Positions 1-9,539 of a stretch of 64,000 nucleotides of DNA are shown here, piece after piece; positions within the stretch are counted from its first letter, which is position 1, and each line of letters begins with the position of its first letter. A program made the translations under genes and the position numbers. The stretch lies in NCBI GenBank assembly GCA_021324295.1, contig JAJPJJ010000011.1, positions 1 through 64,000 on the forward strand. The letters run 5' to 3'. Under the pieces are notes generated by a model that worked only from the letters and a program-made list of their open reading frames with translations, had not been told where the DNA came from and did no database searches. This stretch comes from Bacillota bacterium. GTDB taxonomy: Bacteria > Sysuimicrobiota > Sysuimicrobiia > Sysuimicrobiales > Segetimicrobiaceae.

Positions 1-1845
1 AGGCAGGCGCGTGCCCCAGGTGCGCTCGACCTGGTTCAGGATCCGCATCGCGGTCAGGGAGTCTCCCCCCAGATCGAAGAAGTTATCGCGGAGCCCGACG
101 GGCCGAATGCCGAGGATCGTCTCCCAGAGCTCCGCCACCTGTTGCTCCACGCGCCGGGTTGGGGCGACGGATGCGCGTTCCGGGCTCCCCTGCTCCCATA
201 CCGGCTCGGGCAGGGCCCCCCGGTCGAGCTTCCCGCCGGGCAGCAGCGGCAGGGCATCGAGCAAGACAAACACCGAGGGCACGGTGTAGGTCGGGAGCGC
301 GGCTCCCAGGAAGCGCCTCAGATCGTCGCTCCGCAGAGGCTCCCGGGGCACCACGTAGGCGACCAGCCGCGTGTCTCCGGACGCCGGATGGGCGCGCCCC
401 GCGACGGCCACGTCCTTGACATGCGGGTGCTCCCGCAGTGCCGCCTCGACCTCCGCTGGCTCCACGCGGTACCCCCTGATCTTCACCTGCGAGTCCTTAC
501 GCCCAAGGCAAACGAGGCAGCCATCCGGCAACATGCTGCCCAGGTCACCCGTCCGGTAGATCCGCTCGCCGCTGCCGTCCGGCGCGAAGCTGAAGACCTG
601 TCGGGTCAGCGCGGGCTCCCGCCAGTATCCTGAGGCGAGATACCGGCTCTGCACCGCGATCTCGCCGACCCCGCCGGTTGCGACCTCCCGGCCGGAGTCA
701 TCGAGCAGCCGGACCGCCATGCCGGGCACCGGGTGACCGGCCGGCACGAGGACGCCGTCGATAGGAGTCTCCCTGTCGATCACGAGCTGCCGGTACAGGC
801 CGGTCTCCGTGCTTGCGAGGGCGTGGAGGAGGACGCAACTCGCCTCTGTGACCCGGCGGTAGAGCTCAACGTCACGGCGCGAGACCGCCTCGCCTCCCAG
901 GTGAATGAGGCGAAGGGACGGAAACCGGACCGTGTGCGGCAGGCTCTCGGCTAAGGCGCGGAAGACCATGGGCGTCGAGTGGTAGACCGTGATCCGGTCC
1001 CGCCGGAGCGCGTCGGCGAGCGCCGCGAGGCCCCGCGCCCGGACGTCGAACGGCACTACGGTGGCGCCAGAGAGCAGAGCCCGGAAGACGTCGAGCAGGC
1101 CGGCGGCCTGGCTGTGGCTCGCGAGCAGAATCATTCGGTCGGCCGGACCGAGCCCGGTGACGTCCGCATAGGCCACGGCGCTGTGAAGCGTGGCACGATG
1201 CGTGTGCGCGACCCCTTTGGGGCGGCCTGTCGAACCCGACGTGTACACGATGCGGGCGACCGCGTCGGGCGCGATCGAGCGGCGGAGGTTGTCGGAAGAG
1301 CCGCCCGCCTCGGCCTCACCGGCGTCCAAGACCGGGAGCGCGTCTGCGCCCAGCTCCCTGGCGCGCGTGAGGAGCGCCGCCTCGGTCACGATCGCGGCGG
1401 CCCGCGAGTGCCGCAGGATGCCGGCGGTCCTCGCGTGCGGGTCGGAGGCATTCAGCGGCACCACGATCTTCCCGGCCTTGAGCGTCCCCAAGACCGCGAT
1501 GATTGCCCGCGCGCCCCGATCGAAGAGAAGGGCGATCGGTTCCGGCGACGGTCCGCGCGCCGCGACGAGGGCCCGGGCGACGCGATCGGCGGCCCGGTTC
1601 AGCGCGTCGTACGTGAGCGCCCGGTCCCCTGCCTCGATCGCGACGCGACCTGGGTGCTGCGCGACCTGCTGCTCGAAGCGCGCCGGGACCGATTGCTCGA
1701 GGGCCGGCCCGTGGTCCGAAGGGCGCGCGGACGCCACGCCCCCGCGGCCGGCGGCATCCGCCGGTCCCGTCGGAAGGCGTGTCTCCAGAGGTGCGGGTGG
1801 CCGCGTGTTTCTCACGCGTCGGCGTCCTGCATGGGTGCTCCCCAT
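1..1845 (-). CDS. NRPS-like adenylation (AMP-binding) domain followed by peptidyl carrier domain; C-terminus runs off the window edge
   Basis: Reverse strand reads openly from an ATG at 1845 to base 1 in one frame. Contains VARIVYTSGSTGRPKGVAHTHRA (A-domain core) and QVAELWETILGIRPVGLRDNFFDLGGDSLTAMRILNQVE (carrier DxGGDSL serine site). Missing from the ORF track because there is no stop in the window. Confidence 0.85.
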   Translation of the reverse strand, partial: MGSTHAGRRRVRNTRPPAPLETRLPTGPADAAGRGGVASARPSDHGPALEQSVPARFEQQVAQHPGRVAIEAGDRALTYDALNRAADRVARALVAARGPSPEPIALLFDRGARAIIAVLGTLKAGKIVVPLNASDPHARTAGILRHSRAAAIVTEAALLTRARELGADALPVLDAGEAEAGGSSDNLRRSIAPDAVARIVYTSGSTGRPKGVAHTHRATLHSAVAYADVTGLGPADRMILLASHSQAAGLLDVFRALLSGATVVPFDVRARGLAALADALRRDRITVYHSTPMVFRALAESLPHTVRFPSLRLIHLGGEAVSRRDVELYRRVTEASCVLLHALASTETGLYRQLVIDRETPIDGVLVPAGHPVPGMAVRLLDDSGREVATGGVGEIAVQSRYLASGYWREPALTRQVFSFAPDGSGERIYRTGDLGSMLPDGCLVCLGRKDSQVKIRGYRVEPAEVEAALREHPHVKDVAVAGRAHPASGDTRLVAYVVPREPLRSDDLRRFLGAALPTYTVPSVFVLLDALPLLPGGKLDRGALPEPVWEQGSPERASVAPTRRVEQQVAELWETILGIRPVGLRDNFFDLGGDSLTAMRILNQVERTWGTRLP

Positions 1846-2114
1846 ACTCCTCGGCGCGCGGCCTCCTCACCTGCCCCCTAACGAATGTCTACGGCCTCCG
1901 AAAGCGTCGCTCGAAAGATGCGCAAACGGCGCGGGCCGCGCGGCAGCGAGGACCCCGGTCGCGTGTACAGGGACGCGGCGGAGCCCGGCTCATCCCCTTG
2001 ATCCCGCCTGGTCAGAGCAGAGCACAGGCCCGCGGGGCCAACAGCCGAGCCGCCGAGCCCGGGCCGATGCCGCTACGGTGACCAGAGCGCTCCGTGAGGC
2101 AGGCGGGGCCGGCG

Positions 2115-3653
2115 TCAGCGCGCCCGCGCATGGCTGACCCAGCCGTAGATCAAATCCCCGGCTTCGGCTTCGACGGATATCGCATACCCGGCGGGCTTGG
2201 ACGCCAAGTCGCCTTTGGCCATGATGATGCGCCTCGGTGTTCTGTCGGCGAATGATCCGATATCGCCCCAGGTGCGCGCTTCAAAGATGGGCCGCCCGCT
2301 GTAGAAGAGCGCCGCCGGCCGGTACAACCCTGAGAAGACGATCAGCGGCTCCCGGTCGGCCGCGTTCCGGGAAGCGGCGGCGGCAAGTGAGGCGACAGGG
2401 GAAGCGCCTTCGCGATACAGAGGGCTGACGCTGCGCAGCCCCAACGCAAGCAGCACAAGGAAGGCGGATGCCGACACGACGCGGGCGTCGAGGGTCTTCC
2501 GAACCGACAGGACAAACAGTGCGGCCAGCGCGCAGAGGAGTAGGAGCCCGACCAGGGGGTTGCGGGCGAGCGCCCCAGCCGTGACGGCCGCGATGAGCAC
2601 GCCTGACAATGAGGATGCATCCGGCGACCTCGTCGCGGACGCGATCAGCCGTCCGGTCAGGATGGCCAGGGGCGGAAGCGCGGGCATGATGTAGTACGGC
2701 AACTTGGTGCGGGAGAACTGATACAATCCAAAGACCACCAAGATCACCGCGAGGAGGATCAGCGAGCGATATCGACCCATGAGATTTTCCTGCACCGCGA
2801 GCGAGACCGCAAACGGGAGGAGGTACACCCAGGGGAACATGCCACCGGCCAACACCCGAAGATAGAAGCGTTGATCCCCCGAATTTCCTTGCACGACAGA
2901 CAGCGCGTGGGCGACATGGAAGCCAAAGTAGTGGCTCCAAAAGGTCGGCCCATAGTGGGCGGCCATCAGCGCGTGCCAGGGTGCCGCTATGAGAAGGGCT
3001 CCCGCGAGGCCCAGGAAGAGATGCGTCGAGCGAAGCACGCCGCGCGCGCCGGGTGTTCCGCTCAGGAGCACCAGCAGCATGGCGGCCGGCGCAATCAGCG
3101 CGGCAAGCGACTTGACCATGACCGCGAGCGCACACGCACCGCAGACGCCGTACCACCAGCGCGGTTCGCCCTCCATCACCCGGATATATCCGTAGACGGC
3201 GAGGAGAACGAACATTGTGAGGGGGGCATCGGTCATGCCCCTGCGTGCGTATTTGAGGAACTCAAAGGTCGTCGCCAGGATCACCGCGGACATCAGCCCG
3301 GTCCGCCGGTCGAACAGGGCAGCGGCGATGAGGAACGTGAGGACGATCACGACCGCGCCGGCGAGGGCGGATGCTGCTCTGGCCCAGAACTCATGCACCC
3401 CGAACAGATGGAAGAGGAGCGCAGTGGACCACATTAATAGTGGCGGCTTGTCGACCCACGGTTTGTATTCATAATGAGGCTGGAGCCAGTCCCCCGTGGC
3501 GTTCATTTCCTTCGCCACTTGGGCGTAGATGGCTTCGTCCCAGTCGTGCAGGCTACCCATCCCCAGCCGCCAGAAGCTGGCGCCGACCGCGATCGCCAAC
3601 ACGAGCGCGATGAGGACATGGTGGGAACGATTCACCACGCGGGACCCGTTCAT
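2115..3653 (-). CDS. ArnT/PMT-family membrane glycosyltransferase
   Basis: MNGSRVV... then GSLHDWDEAIYAQVAKEMNATGDWLQPHYEYKPWVDKPPLLMW, typical PMT/ArnT N-terminus with many TM segments. Start moved from 3830 to the internal ATG at 3653. Confidence 0.8.
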   Translation of the reverse strand: MNGSRVVNRSHHVLIALVLAIAVGASFWRLGMGSLHDWDEAIYAQVAKEMNATGDWLQPHYEYKPWVDKPPLLMWSTALLFHLFGVHEFWARAASALAGAVVIVLTFLIAAALFDRRTGLMSAVILATTFEFLKYARRGMTDAPLTMFVLLAVYGYIRVMEGEPRWWYGVCGACALAVMVKSLAALIAPAAMLLVLLSGTPGARGVLRSTHLFLGLAGALLIAAPWHALMAAHYGPTFWSHYFGFHVAHALSVVQGNSGDQRFYLRVLAGGMFPWVYLLPFAVSLAVQENLMGRYRSLILLAVILVVFGLYQFSRTKLPYYIMPALPPLAILTGRLIASATRSPDASSLSGVLIAAVTAGALARNPLVGLLLLCALAALFVLSVRKTLDARVVSASAFLVLLALGLRSVSPLYREGASPVASLAAAASRNAADREPLIVFSGLYRPAALFYSGRPIFEARTWGDIGSFADRTPRRIIMAKGDLASKPAGYAISVEAEAGDLIYGWVSHARAR

Positions 3654-3865
3654 GTGTCGGCCGGCCCCCGAGCCGGCGTCGTTCCGGAGCGGGTCGCCGC
3701 AAGGGCACCCGGCACGCGCCGCATCTTCGATGGCCAGCTCCTGTTGACGCAGGAAGGACGCCTTCGGCTCGCCAGACCGCCCCCCCGCGCCCGACGCGCG
3801 GGAAGTGCTCGCGTCCCGGGACGTCTCCAACGCGGCGGGCGCTCGCCCCGGTTCGACGGGTTCCG

Positions 3866-4300
3866 TTACGGGCTATTGGTTGGCCTGCGCTCGATCAACT
3901 GGTACGAGATGCCGCCGGTCGTCTCTTCTCGGGTCCACGCGTTCAGCGTGTTCCCGATACGCCGTGGCTCCGCTGAGGTGGTCCGCACGCCGCGGGAGGC
4001 CAGGGTGGCGAGTGCGGCTCCGAGGTCGTCCACCTCGACCGCGATGTGCTCGATGCGCGCCCGCCGGCCGTTCCCCAGGCGCTGCCGCCGCAACTCGGGA
4101 TCGCCGATCTCGATAAGCTCGATGTCCGTACCGCCGCAGGCGTAGAACTCTCCTCGGATGCGGCCTTCGGGTAGATCCACCGACCTGCGCAGCGGCAGGC
4201 CGAACACGTCCGCCAGCCACCGGCGGGCCTCCGGGAGGTCGTCGACGACGACCCCGATGTGATCGACCCGCCGGAACATCGGACGAGGCGCCGGCTTCAC
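3866..4300 (-). CDS. VOC/glyoxalase-fold protein (methylmalonyl-CoA epimerase-like)
   Basis: FRRVDHIGVVVDDLPEARRWLADVFGLPL ... RIEHIAVEVDDLGAALATL, paired VOC beta-alpha-beta motifs. Confidence 0.8.
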   Translation of the reverse strand: MKPAPRPMFRRVDHIGVVVDDLPEARRWLADVFGLPLRRSVDLPEGRIRGEFYACGGTDIELIEIGDPELRRQRLGNGRRARIEHIAVEVDDLGAALATLASRGVRTTSAEPRRIGNTLNAWTREETTGGISYQLIERRPTNSP

Positions 4301-4472
4301 GGTTCATCCCCCTTTGTCGCGGTGTGATTGGAGCATACCACAAGGCCGCGTGGACCGACACGCACAGCGGGATTGCTCCGCGCGCTCACGTTAGGAAGGA
4401 CAGCGCACAGGGAAAAGCACTAAGTGGCTCTACCGCAGGATACGTCGGGCTACGCGGAGGAGGTGAGCGAGC

Positions 4473-4547
4473 ATGCCGTGGTGGATGACCGACCTGCTTG
4501 TGCTGATGGTGATCGGCGCGGCGACCGGTCACCTCGTGATGCGGTAG
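4473..4547 (+). CDS. 24-aa hydrophobic micropeptide MPWWMTDLLVLMVIGAATGHLVMR
   Basis: ATG at 4473, TAG at 4545-4547, preceded by GGAGGAGGTGA (4456-4466) at good spacing and followed by a strong hairpin at 4575-4606. Below the ORF-track length cutoff. Confidence 0.5.
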   Translation: MPWWMTDLLVLMVIGAATGHLVMR

Positions 4548-4574
4548 CCGCCGCTCGCACGCCCCGGAAGAGAC

Positions 4575-4606
4575 GGGGCCAGATCGGCCACGGCCGACCT
4601 GGCCCC
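4575..4606. terminator. Strong hairpin, putative bidirectional terminator
   Basis: GGGGCCAGATCGGC-CACG-GCCGACCTGGCCCC, 13 of 14 positions paired, between convergent ends (micropeptide ends 4547, regulator ends 4642). No U-tract. Confidence 0.5.
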
Positions 4607-4641
4607 GGCCACTGTCCGGCCCGGCCACCGCGGCTCGACTT

Positions 4642-6231
4642 CTATACCCGAACTCGATAGCCGCCGCGCTCGACGCAGATCGCCGCGCCCGATAGCGCCT
4701 CGATGGCTGAGAGCGGCACGTAGACGCGGCCTCTCAGCGCCTGCTTGAGGACCTCCCTGGCCTCCTGCTTCATCCCCGCTTCCATGAACCACATCGCCGC
4801 GCGGGTGGCCGCCGCGTCCGCGGCGTCGCACTCTCCCTGTGCCTCGTGAATTTCCATGAGCGCGCGCTCCGCCTGCGCCGCCAGCATGGGGTTAGGGATC
4901 TCCATCGCGATCTCGGAGCTGTGCCACAGCGCGTCCTTCGCGCGCCCCAGCTCCCCCGCGACCCCGTACAGGACTCCCCTGGAGTACAGGAGGCGCGCCT
5001 GTCCGAACGGGGTTCCACGATCCCAGACGCCCTCGACGGCGTTTACGATCTCCAGGCCCGGCGCCGGCAGCTCTTGGCGCGCGAACAGCCGGCCCGCGGC
5101 CGCGCGCACACAGAGCACATCGAGGGGCTCGCCTTCCCGCTCGGCCACCGGGAGCGCGCTCACGACGACATCGGTCGCCTGCTCCGGGGTTCCGTTGCGG
5201 TCGTGCATCGCGCTCTCGAACACGCCGGCCCACAGCCAGGGGCGGACGGCGCCGGCCTCCCGGGCATCCGCGCGGAGGAGCCGCATGCGCCCGGGCCTCC
5301 ACTCGCCTCCGCAGTGCCAGCGTGCCCATTCCTCGAGGACGAGCGCCGCGATCTCCGTCCGCCTGTCGACGGGCCCGAGCAGGTCGCGTACACGCAGGGT
5401 GTGCAGAACCCGGTCGAAGCGGCCCCGCTGCAGCCAGAGCAGGGCGTGGTCGAGCACGTCGTGGGTCCATGTCCTCGGCGTAACGGTGCCCGGCAGCAGG
5501 ATGCCGGCGTTCCTCACGAGGCCAACGACCACGGAGAACGGGAGCGCCTTCGTCCCGCTCGTCTCGAGGCGCGAGAGGGCCTGCACGCTCATGGCATCGC
5601 CGGCCACATCCGCCAGACGCAGCCCGACGGATGCGCGGGCGTCCCGCAGGCGGTCTCCGCGGATCCATACCGGACGGTCGACGCCACGCTCTCCGCCCGG
5701 CGACCCCGCCTTGTCCCTGGCAGCGGTCAAGCGCCGCGCGTTGCGTTGCGAGGCTCCGGACCGCCGCACGACGTCGTGGCGCCTGCGGCCGATGCCGCGG
5801 GCATCGCTGGCCGCATCGTGCCGTTCGACAACCTGCCGCGCGATCGCCGGACTGAGTATCGTACTGCCGCTGTGGACGGCTCTGATGGCGTGTACCAGGC
5901 TCGCCGGGGTGACGTCCTTGAGGAGGTAGCCGACGGCCCCCACCGCGGCGGCTTGGCGAAAGAGGTCCCGGCTCGCGCTGCCGGTGAGCACCAGCACACT
6001 CGTATCCGGGCACCGTGCCTTGATGCGCTGCACCGCGGCGATCCCGTTGCCGTCGGGCAACTCGACATCGATGAGCACGAGATCCGGGCGGAGGACGGCA
6101 GCCTGTTCGACCGCGTCGTCCCCGCCCGCGGCCACGCCGACCACCTCGAGGTCGCGCTCCACCTGCAGGACCCTCTTCAGCTCGTCCAGGACGAGCGCCT
6201 GCGCGTCGACGAGCAGCACGCGGATGCCCAT
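4642..6231 (-). CDS. Response-regulator receiver domain fused to XRE-like HTH and TPR-like C-terminus
   Basis: MGIRVLLVDAQALVLDELKRVL...PDLVLIDVELPDGNGIAAVQRIKARCPDTSVLVLTGSA...GAVGYLLKD (NarL-type REC), then GDRLRDARASVGLRLADVAGDAMSVQALSRLE (XRE-like), then TPR-like helices. Confidence 0.75.
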   Translation of the reverse strand: MGIRVLLVDAQALVLDELKRVLQVERDLEVVGVAAGGDDAVEQAAVLRPDLVLIDVELPDGNGIAAVQRIKARCPDTSVLVLTGSASRDLFRQAAAVGAVGYLLKDVTPASLVHAIRAVHSGSTILSPAIARQVVERHDAASDARGIGRRRHDVVRRSGASQRNARRLTAARDKAGSPGGERGVDRPVWIRGDRLRDARASVGLRLADVAGDAMSVQALSRLETSGTKALPFSVVVGLVRNAGILLPGTVTPRTWTHDVLDHALLWLQRGRFDRVLHTLRVRDLLGPVDRRTEIAALVLEEWARWHCGGEWRPGRMRLLRADAREAGAVRPWLWAGVFESAMHDRNGTPEQATDVVVSALPVAEREGEPLDVLCVRAAAGRLFARQELPAPGLEIVNAVEGVWDRGTPFGQARLLYSRGVLYGVAGELGRAKDALWHSSEIAMEIPNPMLAAQAERALMEIHEAQGECDAADAAATRAAMWFMEAGMKQEAREVLKQALRGRVYVPLSAIEALSGAAICVERGGYRVRV

Positions 6232-6466
6232 GCCACGCCCCCCGTGAACGATTGGGGACTCCGCGTCGGTCAGGCACTATGGCGAACAGCGGCCTCAGGC
6301 ACTACCGGCAGTGGTAAGGGTCGTCGGAACATGGGACCGACCCGCCGGTGAGAGCCATCGAGCATGCGTGGGACGCCCCTCAGCGACACGTTCGCGTGCC
6401 GCGGCGTTTCTCCTGCAGACCCGCGAGGAGGCCTGTGCCACCGTCGCCACCGCTACGGATTCGTGA

Positions 6467-6494
6467 GGCGGGGGGAAGGAGATTCGAACTCCCG
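6467..6494 (-). pseudogene. tRNA 3'-end remnant (tRNA-Ser-like T-arm and acceptor)
   Basis: Forward GGCGGGGGGAAGGAGATTCGAACTCCCG matches 26/28 with GGCGGAGGGAGGGAGATTCGAACTCCCG in tRNA-Ser at 9392-9419, same orientation. No 5' acceptor partner nearby. Confidence 0.55.
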
Positions 6495-6760
6495 CCCCCT
6501 GATCATCTTACCCCCGGCACCCGCATCAGACAAGGAGTCCGGCCGTCGTGCTCAGCCGCCCGTCCGCGGAGGACTGCGATGCCGGTGCCCGCACCGCACA
6601 GCCGGCCCCGGGCGCACCCGGGGATGGTCCTGCCGCCCCTGCCCCCGAGCGGACGAGACGCGGAGCCGGGAGGCCGAAGTCCGAAGCGTGGCGAAGGGGA
6701 ACGCGGCCGGCAGCCACCGGGACCGGCGGTGCATTGGACGCAAGAAAGGGCAGTGCTCCG

Positions 6761-8287
6761 ATGCGACACCTGAGCCTTCGCCGCAAGCGTGGAGATCACC
6801 CGGCGGGTCAGGACAGCAGCCCACGCCTTCTCGTGCCCCGTCGCGCCCTCGCATATCTCGGTCTCCTCCTCGCTGTGGGCGCCCTTCCAGGTCCGTCATC
6901 GCCCGCGTCGCTACCTGCCCCGCCTCCGTCTCAGGTCGGGTCGGACCTGAGGGTCAGCAGCAACGGGCGATACTTGGTGCAACACGATGGAACTCCGTTC
7001 TTCTGGATGGGGGACACGGCCTGGCAGCTGTTCGTGAAGCTCGACCGGCGGGACGCCGCCCTTTACTTGGAGGACCGGGCCCGCAGGGGCTTCACGGTGA
7101 TCCAGGCCGGCATCATCACGTGGGACGGGAACATCCCCAACGCGTACGGGCATCGCGCCTTCGACAGCGCCGACGTGTCTCGCCCCAACGACGCCTACTT
7201 CCGGCATGTGGACGCCGTCATCGATATGGCGGCGCAGCAGGGCCTCCATGTCGGCTTCCTGCCGGTGTTCCTCGGAAACCGGTCTTTGCAGTGGCTCGTG
7301 GACCGGGCGACCGCCTACACGTACGGCCGGTGGTTGGGGGCCCGTTATAGGTCCAAGCAGAACATCCTCTGGGTCCTGGGAGGAGACATCACCCCGGATT
7401 ATGAGCCGGCCGATGTCTGGCGGGCCCTGCGAGGCGGCGCCGTCGCCGCGGTGCGCGGCGGCGGGGTCGGGGACATCCGGCGGGCCCTCGGGCTGGCGAA
7501 GAGACTCGTCCTCGGCGTGAAGAGCGGCGGCGGGCCCACGGGCGTGTGGCGCGCGCTCGCGAAGGGCATCGCCGTCGGGGTGACGGGCTCGGAGGACTAC
7601 ACCAGGACCATCATGACGTACCACGCGTGCGGGAGCCCCTGCGTGTTTCACGGTGATCCGTGGTTCTCCCTCAACATGATCGAAGTGTATGAGGATCCGG
7701 CCCGCGTCTATCCTGCCGTGAGCCGCGACTATCACGCCACGCCGACCAAGCCGACGGGGATCGGAGAGGGTTTCTATGAAAACGACAACGATGGCCCCGG
7801 CACCCCCACGGGGACCGCGTACGACGTGCGACGGGAGGCCTACTGGAGCTTCTTGGCCGGCGGCTACTACACTTACGGCGCGCGGCCGATCTTCTTCTTC
7901 GGCGGCGGCTGGCAGCGCGCGCTGGATCTGCCCGGCGCTCGGCACATGAGCATCCGCAGGCGCTTGCTAACGTCCCGCCCATGGTGGACGTTCGTGCCCG
8001 ACCAGGGCATCCTTGCACGCGGGGAGGGGAGCGGCGATACCCTCAATGCCGCCGCCCGTTCGGCCGATGGCAGGAGCATCATCGTCTATCTGAGCCATCC
8101 GAGCGTGGTGTCCGTCAATATGGGAAAGATCACCGGCCGCCACATGGTGAAGGCCCAATGGTTCGATCCCGGAAGCGGACGGCGAACCGACGCCGGGGTC
8201 TTTCCCAATACCGGCACGCGCTCGTTTTTCACCCCCCGCGGATGGCGGGACGCTATCTTGCTTCTGGATGTCGCATCGCCTGCTTGA
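6761..8287 (+). CDS. Secreted DUF4038-type glycoside hydrolase (apiosidase-like TIM barrel)
   Basis: After a signal-like segment: LRVSSNGRYLVQHDGTPFFWMGDTAWQLFVKLDRRDAALYLEDRARRGFTVIQAGI...NILWVLGGDI...GFYEN, with C-terminal beta domain. Start at ATG 6761. Confidence 0.8.
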   Translation: MRHLSLRRKRGDHPAGQDSSPRLLVPRRALAYLGLLLAVGALPGPSSPASLPAPPPSQVGSDLRVSSNGRYLVQHDGTPFFWMGDTAWQLFVKLDRRDAALYLEDRARRGFTVIQAGIITWDGNIPNAYGHRAFDSADVSRPNDAYFRHVDAVIDMAAQQGLHVGFLPVFLGNRSLQWLVDRATAYTYGRWLGARYRSKQNILWVLGGDITPDYEPADVWRALRGGAVAAVRGGGVGDIRRALGLAKRLVLGVKSGGGPTGVWRALAKGIAVGVTGSEDYTRTIMTYHACGSPCVFHGDPWFSLNMIEVYEDPARVYPAVSRDYHATPTKPTGIGEGFYENDNDGPGTPTGTAYDVRREAYWSFLAGGYYTYGARPIFFFGGGWQRALDLPGARHMSIRRRLLTSRPWWTFVPDQGILARGEGSGDTLNAAARSADGRSIIVYLSHPSVVSVNMGKITGRHMVKAQWFDPGSGRRTDAGVFPNTGTRSFFTPRGWRDAILLLDVASPA

Positions 8288-9236
8288 TTTCGTCCGACGC
8301 CTTGCGTCGGCCGCCGCGGGCGTGACAGCGATCTCGGGCGGGACCGCTTCTGCCGGTCCCCGGCGGAGCCGAGCCCGATCGGGACGTGCGGGGGAGGTCG
8401 CGCGAGATATGGGGCGGGATTGGGCCTCCGGGCTCAGGGACGCAAGGCGGTACGCAGTGAGGGCGGCCCTGCGCCGCATGATACCGTGCCATCTCACGCT
8501 CTTACGGAAGATATTCAAGAGCTCTCCGATCGGATTGCCCTACTGGCTCTGCTGGCGACGGGCCTTGGGCCTCCTCACCAGGGCGCCCAACCCGTTGAGC
8601 CCGCCGCACGACCTGCTGTATCGTAGCGGCAGGCCGGTGGCCGTGCCAGAACTCGCGGGGTTGGTGACGGCGGACATGCTCAGCGGTTGGACGCTCGACG
8701 CCGAGAGCATCTCCTTAGTGTGGATGCTGCTGGGGCGGGACGCACCCTCCCTGATCCTCGAATGCGGCTCGGGGGTGAGCACGCTGGTCTTTGCCCGGTT
8801 TGCGTCGTTAGCCTGTTCCCGGGGTCGCCGTTGCAGCGTCATGTCCATGGAGCAGGACCAGCAGATCAGAGAGAAGGTGGACGTGGAGCTGGCGCAGGCC
8901 GGTCTCCGTCAATTTGCCAGAGTGTGTCACGTGCCTCTCCGCGACGGATCGGATTACGACGCGGAGGCCGTGGGCGCGGCGCTGGCGCTCGTGCCGCGTC
9001 GCCACGCGGACTTCGTGTTCATCGACGGACCGTACGGTCCACCCGGATGCCGCGCTCACACCCTCACCACGCTGCTTCCGTACCTGCGCAACGGTGCTCG
9101 ATGGCTCATGGACGATGCCTTTCGGGACGGCGAGCTGTCTATTCTGCGGCGGTGGGCGGCGTGCGAATCGCTTACGGTCACGGGGATCTACCCGATCGGC
9201 AAGGGATTGGCGACTGGTTCCGTACGCCTCGGATAG
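8268..9236 (+). CDS. Putative class I SAM-dependent methyltransferase-like protein
   Basis: LILECGSGVSTLVFARFA (motif I-like), HADFVFIDGPYGPPG (motif IV-like). True start may be internal. Confidence 0.55.
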   Translation: MSHRLLDFVRRLASAAAGVTAISGGTASAGPRRSRARSGRAGEVARDMGRDWASGLRDARRYAVRAALRRMIPCHLTLLRKIFKSSPIGLPYWLCWRRALGLLTRAPNPLSPPHDLLYRSGRPVAVPELAGLVTADMLSGWTLDAESISLVWMLLGRDAPSLILECGSGVSTLVFARFASLACSRGRRCSVMSMEQDQQIREKVDVELAQAGLRQFARVCHVPLRDGSDYDAEAVGAALALVPRRHADFVFIDGPYGPPGCRAHTLTTLLPYLRNGARWLMDDAFRDGELSILRRWAACESLTVTGIYPIGKGLATGSVRLG

Positions 9237-9390
9237 TTCAGAGCGGCAGGTGCGAGCTCGCACGCTCGCAGATCCGATCGCCACCGAAGCCCCGCCGGGT
9301 GATGCGTCACGGACGGCGCCGGTTTCGGATCGTGCGCCAGCGCCGACGGCAGCACCGACCACCGGGAGACCGCCACCCGCAAGACTTCGG

Positions 9391-9478
9391 TGGCGGAGGG
9401 AGGGAGATTCGAACTCCCGAGGGGTCACCCCCTAGCGGTTTTCAAGACCGCCGCATTCGCCCGCTCTGCCATCCCTCC
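9391..9478 (-). tRNA. tRNA-Ser(UGA)
   Basis: Reverse strand GGAGGGATGGCAGAGCGGGCGAATGCGGCGGTCTTGAAAACCGC...long variable arm...GGGAGTTCGAATCTCCCTCCCTCCGCCA; anticodon TGA, encoded CCA. Confidence 0.95.
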
Positions 9479-9539
9479 GGCGGCAGTATAGCATCCGCGT
9501 CTCGCCCGCCACAAGGATACGGCGCTCGCAGCGGTTGCC

